A stretch of 64,000 bases of DNA from NCBI RefSeq assembly GCF_050753385.1, contig NZ_JBLZFZ010000011.1:88914-152913 (forward strand). Reading direction: 5' to 3'. A program made the translations under genes and the position numbers. Origin of the DNA: Pantanalinema rosaneae. GTDB taxonomy: Bacteria; Cyanobacteriota; Cyanobacteriia; Leptolyngbyales; Leptolyngbyaceae. The notes beneath the pieces were generated by a model. That model was not told where the DNA came from, searched no databases, and saw only the letters and a list, made by a program, of their open reading frames with translations. This document shows positions 43,998 through 52,432 of the stretch, piece by piece (the first letter of the stretch is position 1; every line of letters starts with the position of its first letter).

Positions 43998-45929
43998 ATG
44001 ACTATTTTCACGCTGCGATCGGTAAAAAAAGACTTTGGCATCAAGGAAATTCTGCGGGATGCCAGCTTTAGCCTGGATGAAGGTGACAAGGTGGGACTGA
44101 TCGGCACTAACGGGTCTGGTAAATCCACCTTGCTGAAAATGATTGCTGGACTGGAATCGATCGACAGTGGCGAACTCTGGGTCAACTCCGGTAGCAAAAT
44201 TATTTACTTGCCCCAACAGCCGGATTTAGACGAAAACCGGACGGTTCTGGAACAAGTGTTTGCTGATAGTGGCGACCAAATGGCATTGATTCGGGAATAT
44301 GAAGAACTCTCGGATCAATTGGCGCATCATGCCAGCGATACCGAGATGTTAATGGCAAAGTTGTCGAGCGTTGCCCAACGGATTGATACGGCGGGGGCCT
44401 GGGATCTGGAAACCAACGCCAAAGTGATTTTGAGTAAGTTAGGCATTCAGGATTTTCATGCCCGCATTGGGGGCTTATCTGGGGGATATCGCAAACGGAT
44501 TGCGATCGCCACGGCGCTGTTATCCGATCCGGATGTGTTACTGATGGATGAACCGACGAACCATCTTGATGCCTTATCCGTAGAGTGGTTACAGAGTTAC
44601 TTAAATCGCTTCCGGGGAGCGTTGTTATTAATTACCCACGATCGCTACTTTCTCGATCGCGTCACCAATCGGATTCTAGAGATCGATCGGGCAGATCTAT
44701 ATGCCTATTCTGGCAACTATGCGTATTACCTGGAGAAAAAAGCGGCAGAGGAAGAGTCAGCCGCCAGTAGCCAGCGCAAACATGCCGGAGTCCTGCGGCG
44801 AGAATTGGAATGGTTGAAGCGGGGGCCGAAAGCCCGGAGTACGAAGCAAAAAGCTCGTATCGATCGGATTCGAGATATGCAAGCCAAAGAGTTTAAGCAG
44901 ACTCAAGGTAAGGTCGATATTTCTACCGTCGGGCGGCGGATTGGTAAGAAAGTGATTGAGATCACCAATCTGAGTAAAGCCTTCGACGATCGAGTGTTGA
45001 TCAAGGACTTTACCTATAACTTTAATCCCGAAGATCGAATCGGTATTATTGGGAGTAATGGCGCGGGTAAATCGACCTTAATGGATATGATTACTGGGCG
45101 GGTAGAACCGGATTCCGGCGAGATCGAGCTTGGTTCAACCATTCAGATTGGCTATTTTGATCAGCACTCTGAGGATGTCAATCTCAATGAAAATCAGCGC
45201 GTGATTGATTATCTCAAAAATATTGCTGAATTAGTTAAAACATCAGATGGTAGCGTGATTACGGCTTCGCAGATGTTGGAGCGCTTTTTGTTTCCCCCGA
45301 ACCAACAATATGCCCCGATTCACATGCTGTCGGGTGGCGAAAAGCGTCGCTTATTTCTCCTAAAGGTACTCATGAGTGCCCCGAATGTGTTGATTCTAGA
45401 TGAACCAACCAATGATTTAGACGTGCAGACTCTAGCAGTTTTAGAAGAATATCTGGAAGATTTTAATGGCTGTGTGATTGTGGTATCCCACGATCGCTAT
45501 TTCCTCGATCGCACAGTAGATATGATTTTTGCCTTTGAATCCGGTGGGGAATTGCGCCAATATCCTGGTAATTATTCGGTGTATTTAGACTATAAAAAAG
45601 CGGAGGAAGAAGCGGAAGCCAAGTCAGAGTCAATTAATAAGCCTCAAGCTCAGTCTAGGGAGAAGCCATCCCCAGAAACTCCATCCACCCCAGATCAATC
45701 GGCTAAATCTCGCAAGCTATCGTTCAAAGAAAAACGAGAATACGAAACGTTAGAGGTGGAAATTCCGCAGCTAGAAGCAGAGAAACAAGAACTAGAACAG
45801 TTACTTTACACCAACCCACCGAGCGATTTTGCCCAACTGCAACAACTAACGGAACGCTTAGCAGAGTTGAGTCAGACGATCGATACAGCGACTGAGCGTT
45901 GGTTAGAACTGGCTGAACGTGCCAATTAG
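43998..45929 (+). CDS. ABC-F family ATPase (Uup/EttA-like)
   Basis: This 643-residue protein has two ABC cassettes. The first has Walker A GTNGSGKST near 37-45, signature LSGGYRKRIA near 159 and LLMDEPTNHLD near 180. The second has GSNGAGKST near 352, LSGGEKRR near 446 and LILDEPTNDLD near 472. A linker (about 240-320) rich in Arg and Lys joins them, and a coiled C-terminal extension (570-643) follows. There are no membrane segments, so it acts on the ribosome or nucleic acids, not in transport. The C-terminal extension favours the Uup subgroup. Confidence 0.94.
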   Translation: MTIFTLRSVKKDFGIKEILRDASFSLDEGDKVGLIGTNGSGKSTLLKMIAGLESIDSGELWVNSGSKIIYLPQQPDLDENRTVLEQVFADSGDQMALIREYEELSDQLAHHASDTEMLMAKLSSVAQRIDTAGAWDLETNAKVILSKLGIQDFHARIGGLSGGYRKRIAIATALLSDPDVLLMDEPTNHLDALSVEWLQSYLNRFRGALLLITHDRYFLDRVTNRILEIDRADLYAYSGNYAYYLEKKAAEEESAASSQRKHAGVLRRELEWLKRGPKARSTKQKARIDRIRDMQAKEFKQTQGKVDISTVGRRIGKKVIEITNLSKAFDDRVLIKDFTYNFNPEDRIGIIGSNGAGKSTLMDMITGRVEPDSGEIELGSTIQIGYFDQHSEDVNLNENQRVIDYLKNIAELVKTSDGSVITASQMLERFLFPPNQQYAPIHMLSGGEKRRLFLLKVLMSAPNVLILDEPTNDLDVQTLAVLEEYLEDFNGCVIVVSHDRYFLDRTVDMIFAFESGGELRQYPGNYSVYLDYKKAEEEAEAKSESINKPQAQSREKPSPETPSTPDQSAKSRKLSFKEKREYETLEVEIPQLEAEKQELEQLLYTNPPSDFAQLQQLTERLAELSQTIDTATERWLELAERAN

Positions 45930-45954
45930 TCAAGTTCATAATATTTTTTTATTG

Positions 45955-45980
45955 TCTGCATTGCAAACCTCAATGGCAGA
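45955..45980 (+). terminator. Possible terminator after the ABC-F gene
   Basis: TCTGCATTG (45955-45963) pairs with CAATGGCAGA (45971-45980) with one bulge, and AATCTTTATTTTTT follows. It lies 26 bp after the ABC-F stop. Confidence 0.5.
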
Positions 45981-46042
45981 AATCTTTATTTTTTCATTAC
46001 CATTCACTATGCTTCTAGCATGATGTTATTGAGTTGTCACTG

Positions 46043-46243
46043 ATGAGCTATAGCGTTCAACTAAACCGCCCCAACATTGAGGAGCAATCCCAGGTAATTA
46101 GTCAGGAACTAACGGATTCTCCTTCTGCGGTGCAACTATTTAGTTATGCGGTGTGCTGTGTAGCTCAGGGAATGGCGTTGCTGATGTACTTTGGCTTAGT
46201 AGTGTTTGTCCCGATCGCAATTAGTCAAGGATTGTTCTCTTAG
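46043..46243 (+). CDS. Small single-helix membrane protein
   Basis: From the ATG at 46043 the protein has 66 residues; the TTG 9 bp upstream is a less likely start. A hydrophilic first half (QLNRPNIEEQSQVISQEL) is followed by a hydrophobic segment (AVCCVAQGMALLMYFGLVVFVPIAI). No known family recognised. It is convergent with the MtfA-like gene, with 10 bp between their stops. Confidence 0.55.
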   Translation: MSYSVQLNRPNIEEQSQVISQELTDSPSAVQLFSYAVCCVAQGMALLMYFGLVVFVPIAISQGLFS

Positions 46244-46253
46244 TGATTAATGA

Positions 46254-47078
46254 TCACCACCATTGTTCTGGACTTAGTTGGTAATAGCGTTGGAATAGTT
46301 GATAGAGCTGTGGATGCTGGCGCTGTAGAAGCCGAGGCTGACAAAAGAAAGTTTCTGTTACTACTGCAAAGAACTCAGCCGGGTTTGTCGTACCATAGCG
46401 ATCGATGACCGTCCTCAAACCTCGCTTGACCTCCTGGCAAAGTCGTTGATACTCAGAGGTCATAATGCTTGCCCACTGCTGATAATCTACGCGGTCAGAT
46501 AAGGTGGGTACGCCGTCGGCATTGCCATCTGCCTGGTCGAGTTGGTGAGCAAACTCATGCAGGATAACATTCTGTCCCTGTTGCCAGTTGGCTATATCCT
46601 GTTGAACCTGTCGCCAGGATAGGATAAGTAGATCCCTTGACCAGGATTCTCCTAACCGAGCCACCTGCTGTTCTTCCACAATATAGTGATCCGTAATATT
46701 AACTTGATTGGCTAGATAAGCATCGGGATAAACCAAAATCGATCGCAATCGGGGAAAATAATCACCTTGCTCATTCAGTAATAGCAAACAGGCAACCCCA
46801 GCAATAATTAACCTGATCTCCTCGGTAATCTGCAACCCCTGACAACCAATAAACTGTTTCTCTGCCAGAAAAATTTGAATATGTCCCTGGAGCCGCCTCT
46901 GTTCGTTAGGAGTCAATCGATCGTAAAACGGTAAATGCTGTTGCAGAATAGCTGTCCAGGACGGTGGGAATGGTCGTTGCTTCCAGCGATCGCGCCGCAA
47001 TTGCTTGGCGATCGGTAGGAGAAAAATTCCGCCAATGATCAGTCCTATGACTAATAGCACCAAAATGGTTGGAATCAT
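46254..47078 (-). CDS. mtfA: MtfA-like zinc peptidase (DUF980/M90 family)
   Basis: This 274-residue protein has an N-terminal membrane segment (TILVLLVIGLIIGGIFLL) and the zinc-peptidase motif HEFAHQLDQADG near residue 174, with NPAEFFAVVTETFF near 230 as the glutamate-containing third-ligand region. These are the hallmarks of MtfA, an aminopeptidase-type regulator of the glucose PTS in E. coli. Cyanobacteria have no such PTS, so the target must differ. The membrane anchor is absent from the E. coli protein. Confidence 0.88.
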   Translation of the reverse strand: MIPTILVLLVIGLIIGGIFLLPIAKQLRRDRWKQRPFPPSWTAILQQHLPFYDRLTPNEQRRLQGHIQIFLAEKQFIGCQGLQITEEIRLIIAGVACLLLLNEQGDYFPRLRSILVYPDAYLANQVNITDHYIVEEQQVARLGESWSRDLLILSWRQVQQDIANWQQGQNVILHEFAHQLDQADGNADGVPTLSDRVDYQQWASIMTSEYQRLCQEVKRGLRTVIDRYGTTNPAEFFAVVTETFFCQPRLLQRQHPQLYQLFQRYYQLSPEQWW

Positions 47079-47249
47079 GGCAGAGTCAGGCAGGATGAGT
47101 TGTTTCGATCATAGGGAATCTGAATAGACTGATTCCAGATCTATTTCATCGTAGCTCTTTTACCTGACCACAAAGAGACCAGCAGATTGCTAACCTAGAA
47201 ATAGGCTCTGGCGATAAGATTTAGTCAGGCTGTCAAGGTTAGGAGCGTC

Positions 47250-48404
47250 ATGGATCGTTTGTTTACTCCCCTCCAACAAGGCTTAATTACGTGGGCACTG
47301 ATTCTGATCACCGGCTGGATGAGTTTAAATGCGCTCAGCTATTTCAGTGAACTGATCAGTATTTTAGTCACGGCGGGATTAATTGCCTTTGTCCTGAATT
47401 ATCCAGTTGCCAAGTTGCAACCGCTCCTGCCCCGTGGGGTTGCTGCCGGTCTGGTCTATCTGTTGGCTGGAATGGCTGTGGGATTGTTGGGAGTCACGAT
47501 CGCGCCCCCGGTGATTAGTCAGGCACAACAACTGATTACGAACCTGCCAGATTTGTTAGCATCTGGACAACAGCAATTGGTGGCATTCCAACAATGGAGT
47601 CAGACCCACCAAATCCGGTTTGCCATTCCATTGTTACAAGAGCAAATTCTGGCTCAATTACAACAACGGGCTGAAACGATCGCCAAAGGTGGTGTTGGGC
47701 TGCTACTCGGAACATTTAATTGGGTATTAGATTTAATTTTGATTTTGGTGATTTCCTTTTATATGCTGCTGGATGGTGAGCGGCTGTGGAATGGTGTTAC
47801 TAGCTTTTTCTCACCGCCGATTCGCGACTTTTTAACTGATTCCTTCCGCCGCAATTTGCAACGATTTTTCTCGGGGCAATTGCTGCTAGGATTGTTTATG
47901 GCGGTGACTCTATCCCTCGCCTTCTTCTGGTTACATGTACCGTTCTTTCTGGTATTCGCCATTTTCATTGGGATCATGGAAGTTATCCCCTTCATTGGCG
48001 CTACATTAGGGATTGCCACTGTAGGAATTGTGGTGGCGTTTATTAACTGGTGGTTAGCCGTAGAGGTAGTTGGCATCGCGATCGCCCTTCAGCAGGTAAA
48101 AGATAATCTCCTTGCTCCGCGAATTTTGGGAAATTTAACCGGGTTAAGTCCAGCTACGGTTTTGGCGGCTCTATTGCTGGGGGGCAAAGTTGCGGGTCTA
48201 TTGGGAGTCATTCTGGCGATTCCACTGGCGGGGATGGTTAAAACGATCGTTGTATTGCTCCTTGACCCCACGCTTCCCCCCCAAACCGGCTCATTCTTCG
48301 TGAATCCGTTGGATGTGAGTGAACCTGATCCCCCACTAGAATGTGTAATTGATCCCGAGGTGAATGATGCGGTTGTGCCTGAAGCTGAACAGATCACGAT
48401 CTAA
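47250..48404 (+). CDS. AI-2E family transporter
   Basis: The 384-residue membrane protein has about eight hydrophobic segments and the PerM/AI-2E pattern: two N-terminal helices, a soluble stretch (about 90-160), then the C-terminal helices with FIGIMEVIPFIGATLG near 235 and a GLSPATVLAALLLGGKVAGLLG repeat. Family members export or move small molecules or ions; autoinducer-2 export is one assigned case. The substrate here is unknown. The C-terminal 40 residues are acidic and soluble. Confidence 0.92.
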   Translation: MDRLFTPLQQGLITWALILITGWMSLNALSYFSELISILVTAGLIAFVLNYPVAKLQPLLPRGVAAGLVYLLAGMAVGLLGVTIAPPVISQAQQLITNLPDLLASGQQQLVAFQQWSQTHQIRFAIPLLQEQILAQLQQRAETIAKGGVGLLLGTFNWVLDLILILVISFYMLLDGERLWNGVTSFFSPPIRDFLTDSFRRNLQRFFSGQLLLGLFMAVTLSLAFFWLHVPFFLVFAIFIGIMEVIPFIGATLGIATVGIVVAFINWWLAVEVVGIAIALQQVKDNLLAPRILGNLTGLSPATVLAALLLGGKVAGLLGVILAIPLAGMVKTIVVLLLDPTLPPQTGSFFVNPLDVSEPDPPLECVIDPEVNDAVVPEAEQITI

Positions 48405-48496
48405 TGACAGGCATTAGCACCTATGGTATGGCAAACATCGGTCTACCGGACTCCATACATTGGTCAATAAACCCGTAGTCCTCAAGCACCTATTCA

Positions 48497-48691
48497 TTAC
48501 TGTTCTTGCAACAACGCATTGAGTAACGATCGTGCCGCCGTTAAGGATAAGTGTCTGGGTTTACCCTGCCAAACAATTTGATATTGATCGGCATATTCGC
48601 TATCCCCGTAGCCAGAAATTAAATGACGCTGATAAGCATCCTCAGCGATTTTATGGACTTCGTCCCTGAGTTCTGGATGTTGTTGGTTCAT
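48497..48691 (-). CDS. Small conserved hypothetical protein
   Basis: A 64-residue protein with helical ends and a central YADQYQIVWQGKPRHLSLTAARSLLNALL section. The length, start with nearby purine-rich DNA, and composition suggest a real gene. It is convergent with the AI-2E gene. No domain assigned. Confidence 0.6.
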   Translation of the reverse strand: MNQQHPELRDEVHKIAEDAYQRHLISGYGDSEYADQYQIVWQGKPRHLSLTAARSLLNALLQEQ

Positions 48692-48934
48692 AAGAGATGG
48701 ATTCCATGCGATCGATGGATAAATTGGATTTATTTTGTTTCATTTTTAACAAAATCAGTTATAAAACTCACCTCTCGTAAGTTCTATAGCCAAAGTCAGA
48801 AAACTCTCACTAACTTTAGAGCGGAACTGACTGAACAATACCCTGAGATAGAGGCGTACTAAACATCCAGAATACTAAGGTCAAAATTGGGATTAAACGG
48901 TTATTGATCTTGACGTAAAAAGTGGTGCTGCATC

Positions 48935-50866
48935 ATGGTTTTGGATAGTCGCCTTCAGACAACGCCAGTCAACGCAAAAAAAACAGATGCCTTTGATCTG
49001 TTTAACTTTCGGTGTTATAGCGGTCCGAACCCCTATCTGCACAGTGCCGCGATCGTGTTTGACTTAGCTCTCACTGGCAATAATCCTCCCCTGGACATTG
49101 CCGATTATGTAGCGGTGATTGGCGATCGCTATCCCCACTTAAGCCATGATCACTATGAATCTCATGCCGATTTATTCGCTCGCACAGTGTTGGAAGTGAG
49201 CAAGTTAGAGATGAATCTGCACTTCCAACATTGTCAGGTGATGCCGCATCAGCAGGTAATGAGAATTGCGGTGCAATCGCTCCATCCGCGCACCAGTCGA
49301 GCGATCGTCTACGCGGTTTGGGATTGGTTTGAAGCCATCACTCAAAATCGTAAATTCTGGATTGAAGATCAGATCGAAGTTTTACAGGGATTGTTTCGGG
49401 ATTCGGTGTATGGCGGTCCGACCGTCTATGCCCTGTTAAAAACTGCTGTGCAGCAAGCCATTCCGGTGTTTTACCTGTGGGACGAAGGCTTAATGCAGTA
49501 TGGCTATGGCAAAAAACAGGTGCGGGGATTTGCGACGACCTTTGACACGGATAGCCATCTTGATTCTGACTTTACAACCCGGAAGGATGATTGTAAGCAA
49601 TTTTTGGATTCCCTGGGCTTTCCATCTCCCCAAGGAAAAGTGGTGTATACCTTAAAAGAGGCGTTAAATGCCGCCGATCGCCTGGGCTATCCAGTAGCAG
49701 TCAAGCCGGTTTCGGGTCACAAAGGCAATGGGGTGACGGCGGCGGTGCAGGATGCGGATGAATTGGAGTTAGCCTTCGATCGGGCGGTGCAATCTATTCC
49801 TCCCGAGCAATCCCAGCGAATTATTGTGGAACAGAGTATTGCTGGCAAAGATTTTCGCCTGTTATGTGTCAATGGTCGGTTTGTGGCAGCCACGGAGCGC
49901 CGTCCGGCTTCGGTGGTAGGAGATGGCGACTCCACAATTCAAGAATTGATTGCTCAAGAAAATCGCCGTCCCGATCGTAGTGATACCCCCACCTCGCCGC
50001 TCGGCAAAATTAAATGTGATGAGGCGATGGAGCGGTATTTGGAGGAGCAAGGATTATCGTTGGATAGTGTGCTAGAACGCGATCGCACAGTGTACTTGCG
50101 GAAGGTAGCGAATCTGTCTTCGGGGGGGCTAAGTATTGATGCCACTCGAACAATTCATCCCGATAATATTATTCTGGCGCAGGATGTTGCCCAGCATTTT
50201 CGGTTGGTTTGTCTGGGAATTGATGTGATTGCCCGTGATCTATCGCAATCCTGGCGGGAAGGTGGTTTCAGTATTATTGAGATCAATGCCGCACCGGGGA
50301 TTTATATGCATCTGAAGCCCGCGATTGGGGAAAGTGTGGATGTTCCGGCAGAGATCCTGAAGACATTCTTTGACGCGGAACGAGATGCCCGAATTCCAAT
50401 AATTAGCTTTAATCACGTTTCCGTTGAACAACTCCAAGAACTGATTGATCATATTCTGTTGCAACATCCCACCTGGACGATCGGAGCCGTGTGTCAGGAT
50501 GCGGTTTTAATTAACCGATCGCGGAAAAACCGGAATGCTGATTACAATCTGAATGTTCAAAATCTACTCCGCAATCCGAAGCTAGATTTACTGATTACTG
50601 AGTATCCAGAGTCGATCCTGGCTCAAGATGGCATGTTCTACTACGGTAGTGATTTAGTCGTTTTAGATCGTCCTACGGATGTAGAGTTAACATTAGCGCG
50701 GGATGTATTTGATCATTCAACGATCGTTACCCGGCAAGCCAACAGTATTACCATTCAACGGCAGGGCTTAATCGAACAGTACGAATTAGGCGAACATGAA
50801 CCGTTTAGCCGAGTTTATCTGAAAGAATTGGCTACGATTCCTGAACTGTTGGCTCGGACGGACTGA
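48935..50866 (+). CDS. cphA2: Cyanophycin synthetase CphA2-like, short form
   Basis: The 643-residue protein has the CphA N-terminal domain (about 1-200) and an ATP-grasp domain (YPVAVKPVSGHKGNGV near 253, RLLCVNGRFVA near 308, IIEINAAPGIYMHL near 446). The last 160 residues are a shortened remnant of the Mur-ligase-like domain, with no GTNGKT ATP-binding loop. Full CphA1 is about 870 residues. The short form matches CphA2, known to polymerise beta-aspartyl-arginine dipeptides into cyanophycin. It lies upstream of cyanophycinase, allowing storage and remobilisation of nitrogen in one locus. Confidence 0.85.
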   Translation: MVLDSRLQTTPVNAKKTDAFDLFNFRCYSGPNPYLHSAAIVFDLALTGNNPPLDIADYVAVIGDRYPHLSHDHYESHADLFARTVLEVSKLEMNLHFQHCQVMPHQQVMRIAVQSLHPRTSRAIVYAVWDWFEAITQNRKFWIEDQIEVLQGLFRDSVYGGPTVYALLKTAVQQAIPVFYLWDEGLMQYGYGKKQVRGFATTFDTDSHLDSDFTTRKDDCKQFLDSLGFPSPQGKVVYTLKEALNAADRLGYPVAVKPVSGHKGNGVTAAVQDADELELAFDRAVQSIPPEQSQRIIVEQSIAGKDFRLLCVNGRFVAATERRPASVVGDGDSTIQELIAQENRRPDRSDTPTSPLGKIKCDEAMERYLEEQGLSLDSVLERDRTVYLRKVANLSSGGLSIDATRTIHPDNIILAQDVAQHFRLVCLGIDVIARDLSQSWREGGFSIIEINAAPGIYMHLKPAIGESVDVPAEILKTFFDAERDARIPIISFNHVSVEQLQELIDHILLQHPTWTIGAVCQDAVLINRSRKNRNADYNLNVQNLLRNPKLDLLITEYPESILAQDGMFYYGSDLVVLDRPTDVELTLARDVFDHSTIVTRQANSITIQRQGLIEQYELGEHEPFSRVYLKELATIPELLARTD

Positions 50867-50958
50867 GCCGATCACGCCCGATCGAGAGCAAAACTTGCCC
50901 GTACAGGTTGTTATTACCGCAGGGCATAGAAAAAACTGTATCAAAATCTACCAACTGG

Positions 50959-51885
50959 ATGTTATCAAGTGCTACTCGCTCAATGAATCATGGAGGAAAT
51001 GAGTTTGAAACAATCAGGCTGAGAACCAATATGGTAGCGAATCAAGCAGAGGCAGTAGACTCGGAAGAAATCCCTAGTGTGGCATTGCCGGAAACCCACG
51101 GACAACTGATTATTATTGGTGGAGCAGAGGATAAGGAAGGGGAATGTCGCATTCTGCGGGAGTTTGTGCGGCGGGCTGGAGGATTACAAGCGCGAATTGC
51201 CGTGATGACGGTAGCAACTGGACTACCGGGGGAAGTCGGGGCACAGTATATCAATGTATTTGAACGGCTCGGTGTGGAGAGTGTGCAGGTGGTAGATACC
51301 GATCGCCGGGAAGATGCCGATGCCCCGAGGGCTTTAGAGATCATTGCTCAAGCCACGGGAATTTTCTTTACGGGTGGCAACCAGGCTCGCATTACTGAGT
51401 TATTAAAAGATACAAAATTGGATGCGGCTCTGCATCAGCGGTTTGCCTCTGGTGTGGTGATTGCAGGAACCAGTGCTGGAGCGGCAATGATGCCCGATAT
51501 GATGATTGTGGAAGGGGAATCTGAAACCAATCCCCGACCGGAAACGGTGAAGATGGATCAAGGGATGGGATTTTTGCCCGGTGTGGTGATTGACCAACAT
51601 TTTGCCCAACGGGGTCGCTTAGGTCGGTTGCTGTCGGCGGTGGCACAGCAACCAGTCGTGCTGGGGTTTGGCATTGATGAGAATACAGCGATCGTGGTGA
51701 ACGGTTCGGAAGTCGAAATTATTGGCGAAAGTTCTGTCACGATCGTCGATGTTGCTAATTTAACTCACAACAATGTCGAGGAACTCCTGAAAGATGAACC
51801 CTTAGCCTTGTGTGGAGTAAAGCTCCATATCTTGCCCCACGGCTATCGCTTTGATCTGGAGACTCGTGCTTGCATCTCCGGCTAG
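50959..51885 (+). CDS. cphB: Cyanophycinase
   Basis: A serine peptidase of the S51-like family with the core starting GQLIIIGGAEDKEG, a nucleophile serine in IAGTSAGAAMM, and VIDQHFAQRGRLGRLL downstream. It hydrolyses cyanophycin to beta-aspartyl-arginine. The start is uncertain: the ATG at 50959 gives 308 residues, the ATG at 51031 gives 284, and a TTG at 50908 would add more; none has a clear ribosome site. It lies downstream of cphA2 on the same strand, with about 90 bp between. Some products of its action would be the substrate of CphA2. Confidence 0.92.
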   Translation: MLSSATRSMNHGGNEFETIRLRTNMVANQAEAVDSEEIPSVALPETHGQLIIIGGAEDKEGECRILREFVRRAGGLQARIAVMTVATGLPGEVGAQYINVFERLGVESVQVVDTDRREDADAPRALEIIAQATGIFFTGGNQARITELLKDTKLDAALHQRFASGVVIAGTSAGAAMMPDMMIVEGESETNPRPETVKMDQGMGFLPGVVIDQHFAQRGRLGRLLSAVAQQPVVLGFGIDENTAIVVNGSEVEIIGESSVTIVDVANLTHNNVEELLKDEPLALCGVKLHILPHGYRFDLETRACISG

Positions 51886-52096
51886 TCTGCCCCCTTAACT
51901 CCCTAAGACTGGGGGAAACTAGCTGTCAAACTCCGTGGGGCAAGGCTTTGCTGTCGGGTAGGGCGATCGAGGAGGACGCTTATTGATCGCCCACCTCCCC
52001 TTAAAAGAAACCGCATTCTGCTCTAACCCACAGTTTTAAACTATATAAAATAAAATGCTCCCCATCATTCCGGAGCCAGGTTGGAGGTAAGCTTTT

Positions 52097-52312
52097 ATGC
52101 CTCTTCGATATTCCCTCTCTATCATCCAAGATGAAGCTCGCTACCTATTGCAACAGGGAATTGTCAGTCGGCGACAGCCCATTTATACGCTGGGCAAATA
52201 CATCCCTGCCAGAGAATGGAGCACGATGGAACACGCCCTAGCCGAGCATGAATTCTTGCTGCGCGATCGCATTGGCGATTTAGTGCCATCGGAAGAATGG
52301 TCAAATGATTAG
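52097..52312 (+). CDS. DUF4327 family protein
   Basis: A 71-residue protein with the DUF4327 pattern: YSLSIIQDEARYLLQQGIVSRRQPIYTL, then YIPAREW, and RDRIGDLVPSEEW at the end. The family is confined to cyanobacteria and unstudied as far as I know. An AGGTTGGAGGT segment upstream of the ATG is a good ribosome site. Confidence 0.9.
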   Translation: MPLRYSLSIIQDEARYLLQQGIVSRRQPIYTLGKYIPAREWSTMEHALAEHEFLLRDRIGDLVPSEEWSND

Positions 52313-52432
52313 TCCCATTGCCCCGGATGGTTTACTGGAAGGGCTGAAACTCTAGCGTGATTTCGTTCACAACCCTTCAGAGGATTTCCGCTACGCTAAA
52401 GGGATAAGCGTTGAGCGAAGGATGCCCCCTTC

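Noticed and set aside
51890..52010. A fourth MITE-like copy after cyanophycinase
   Set aside because: There is a CCCCC/GGGGG tract, but the AGAGGATG-type terminal sequences are missing.
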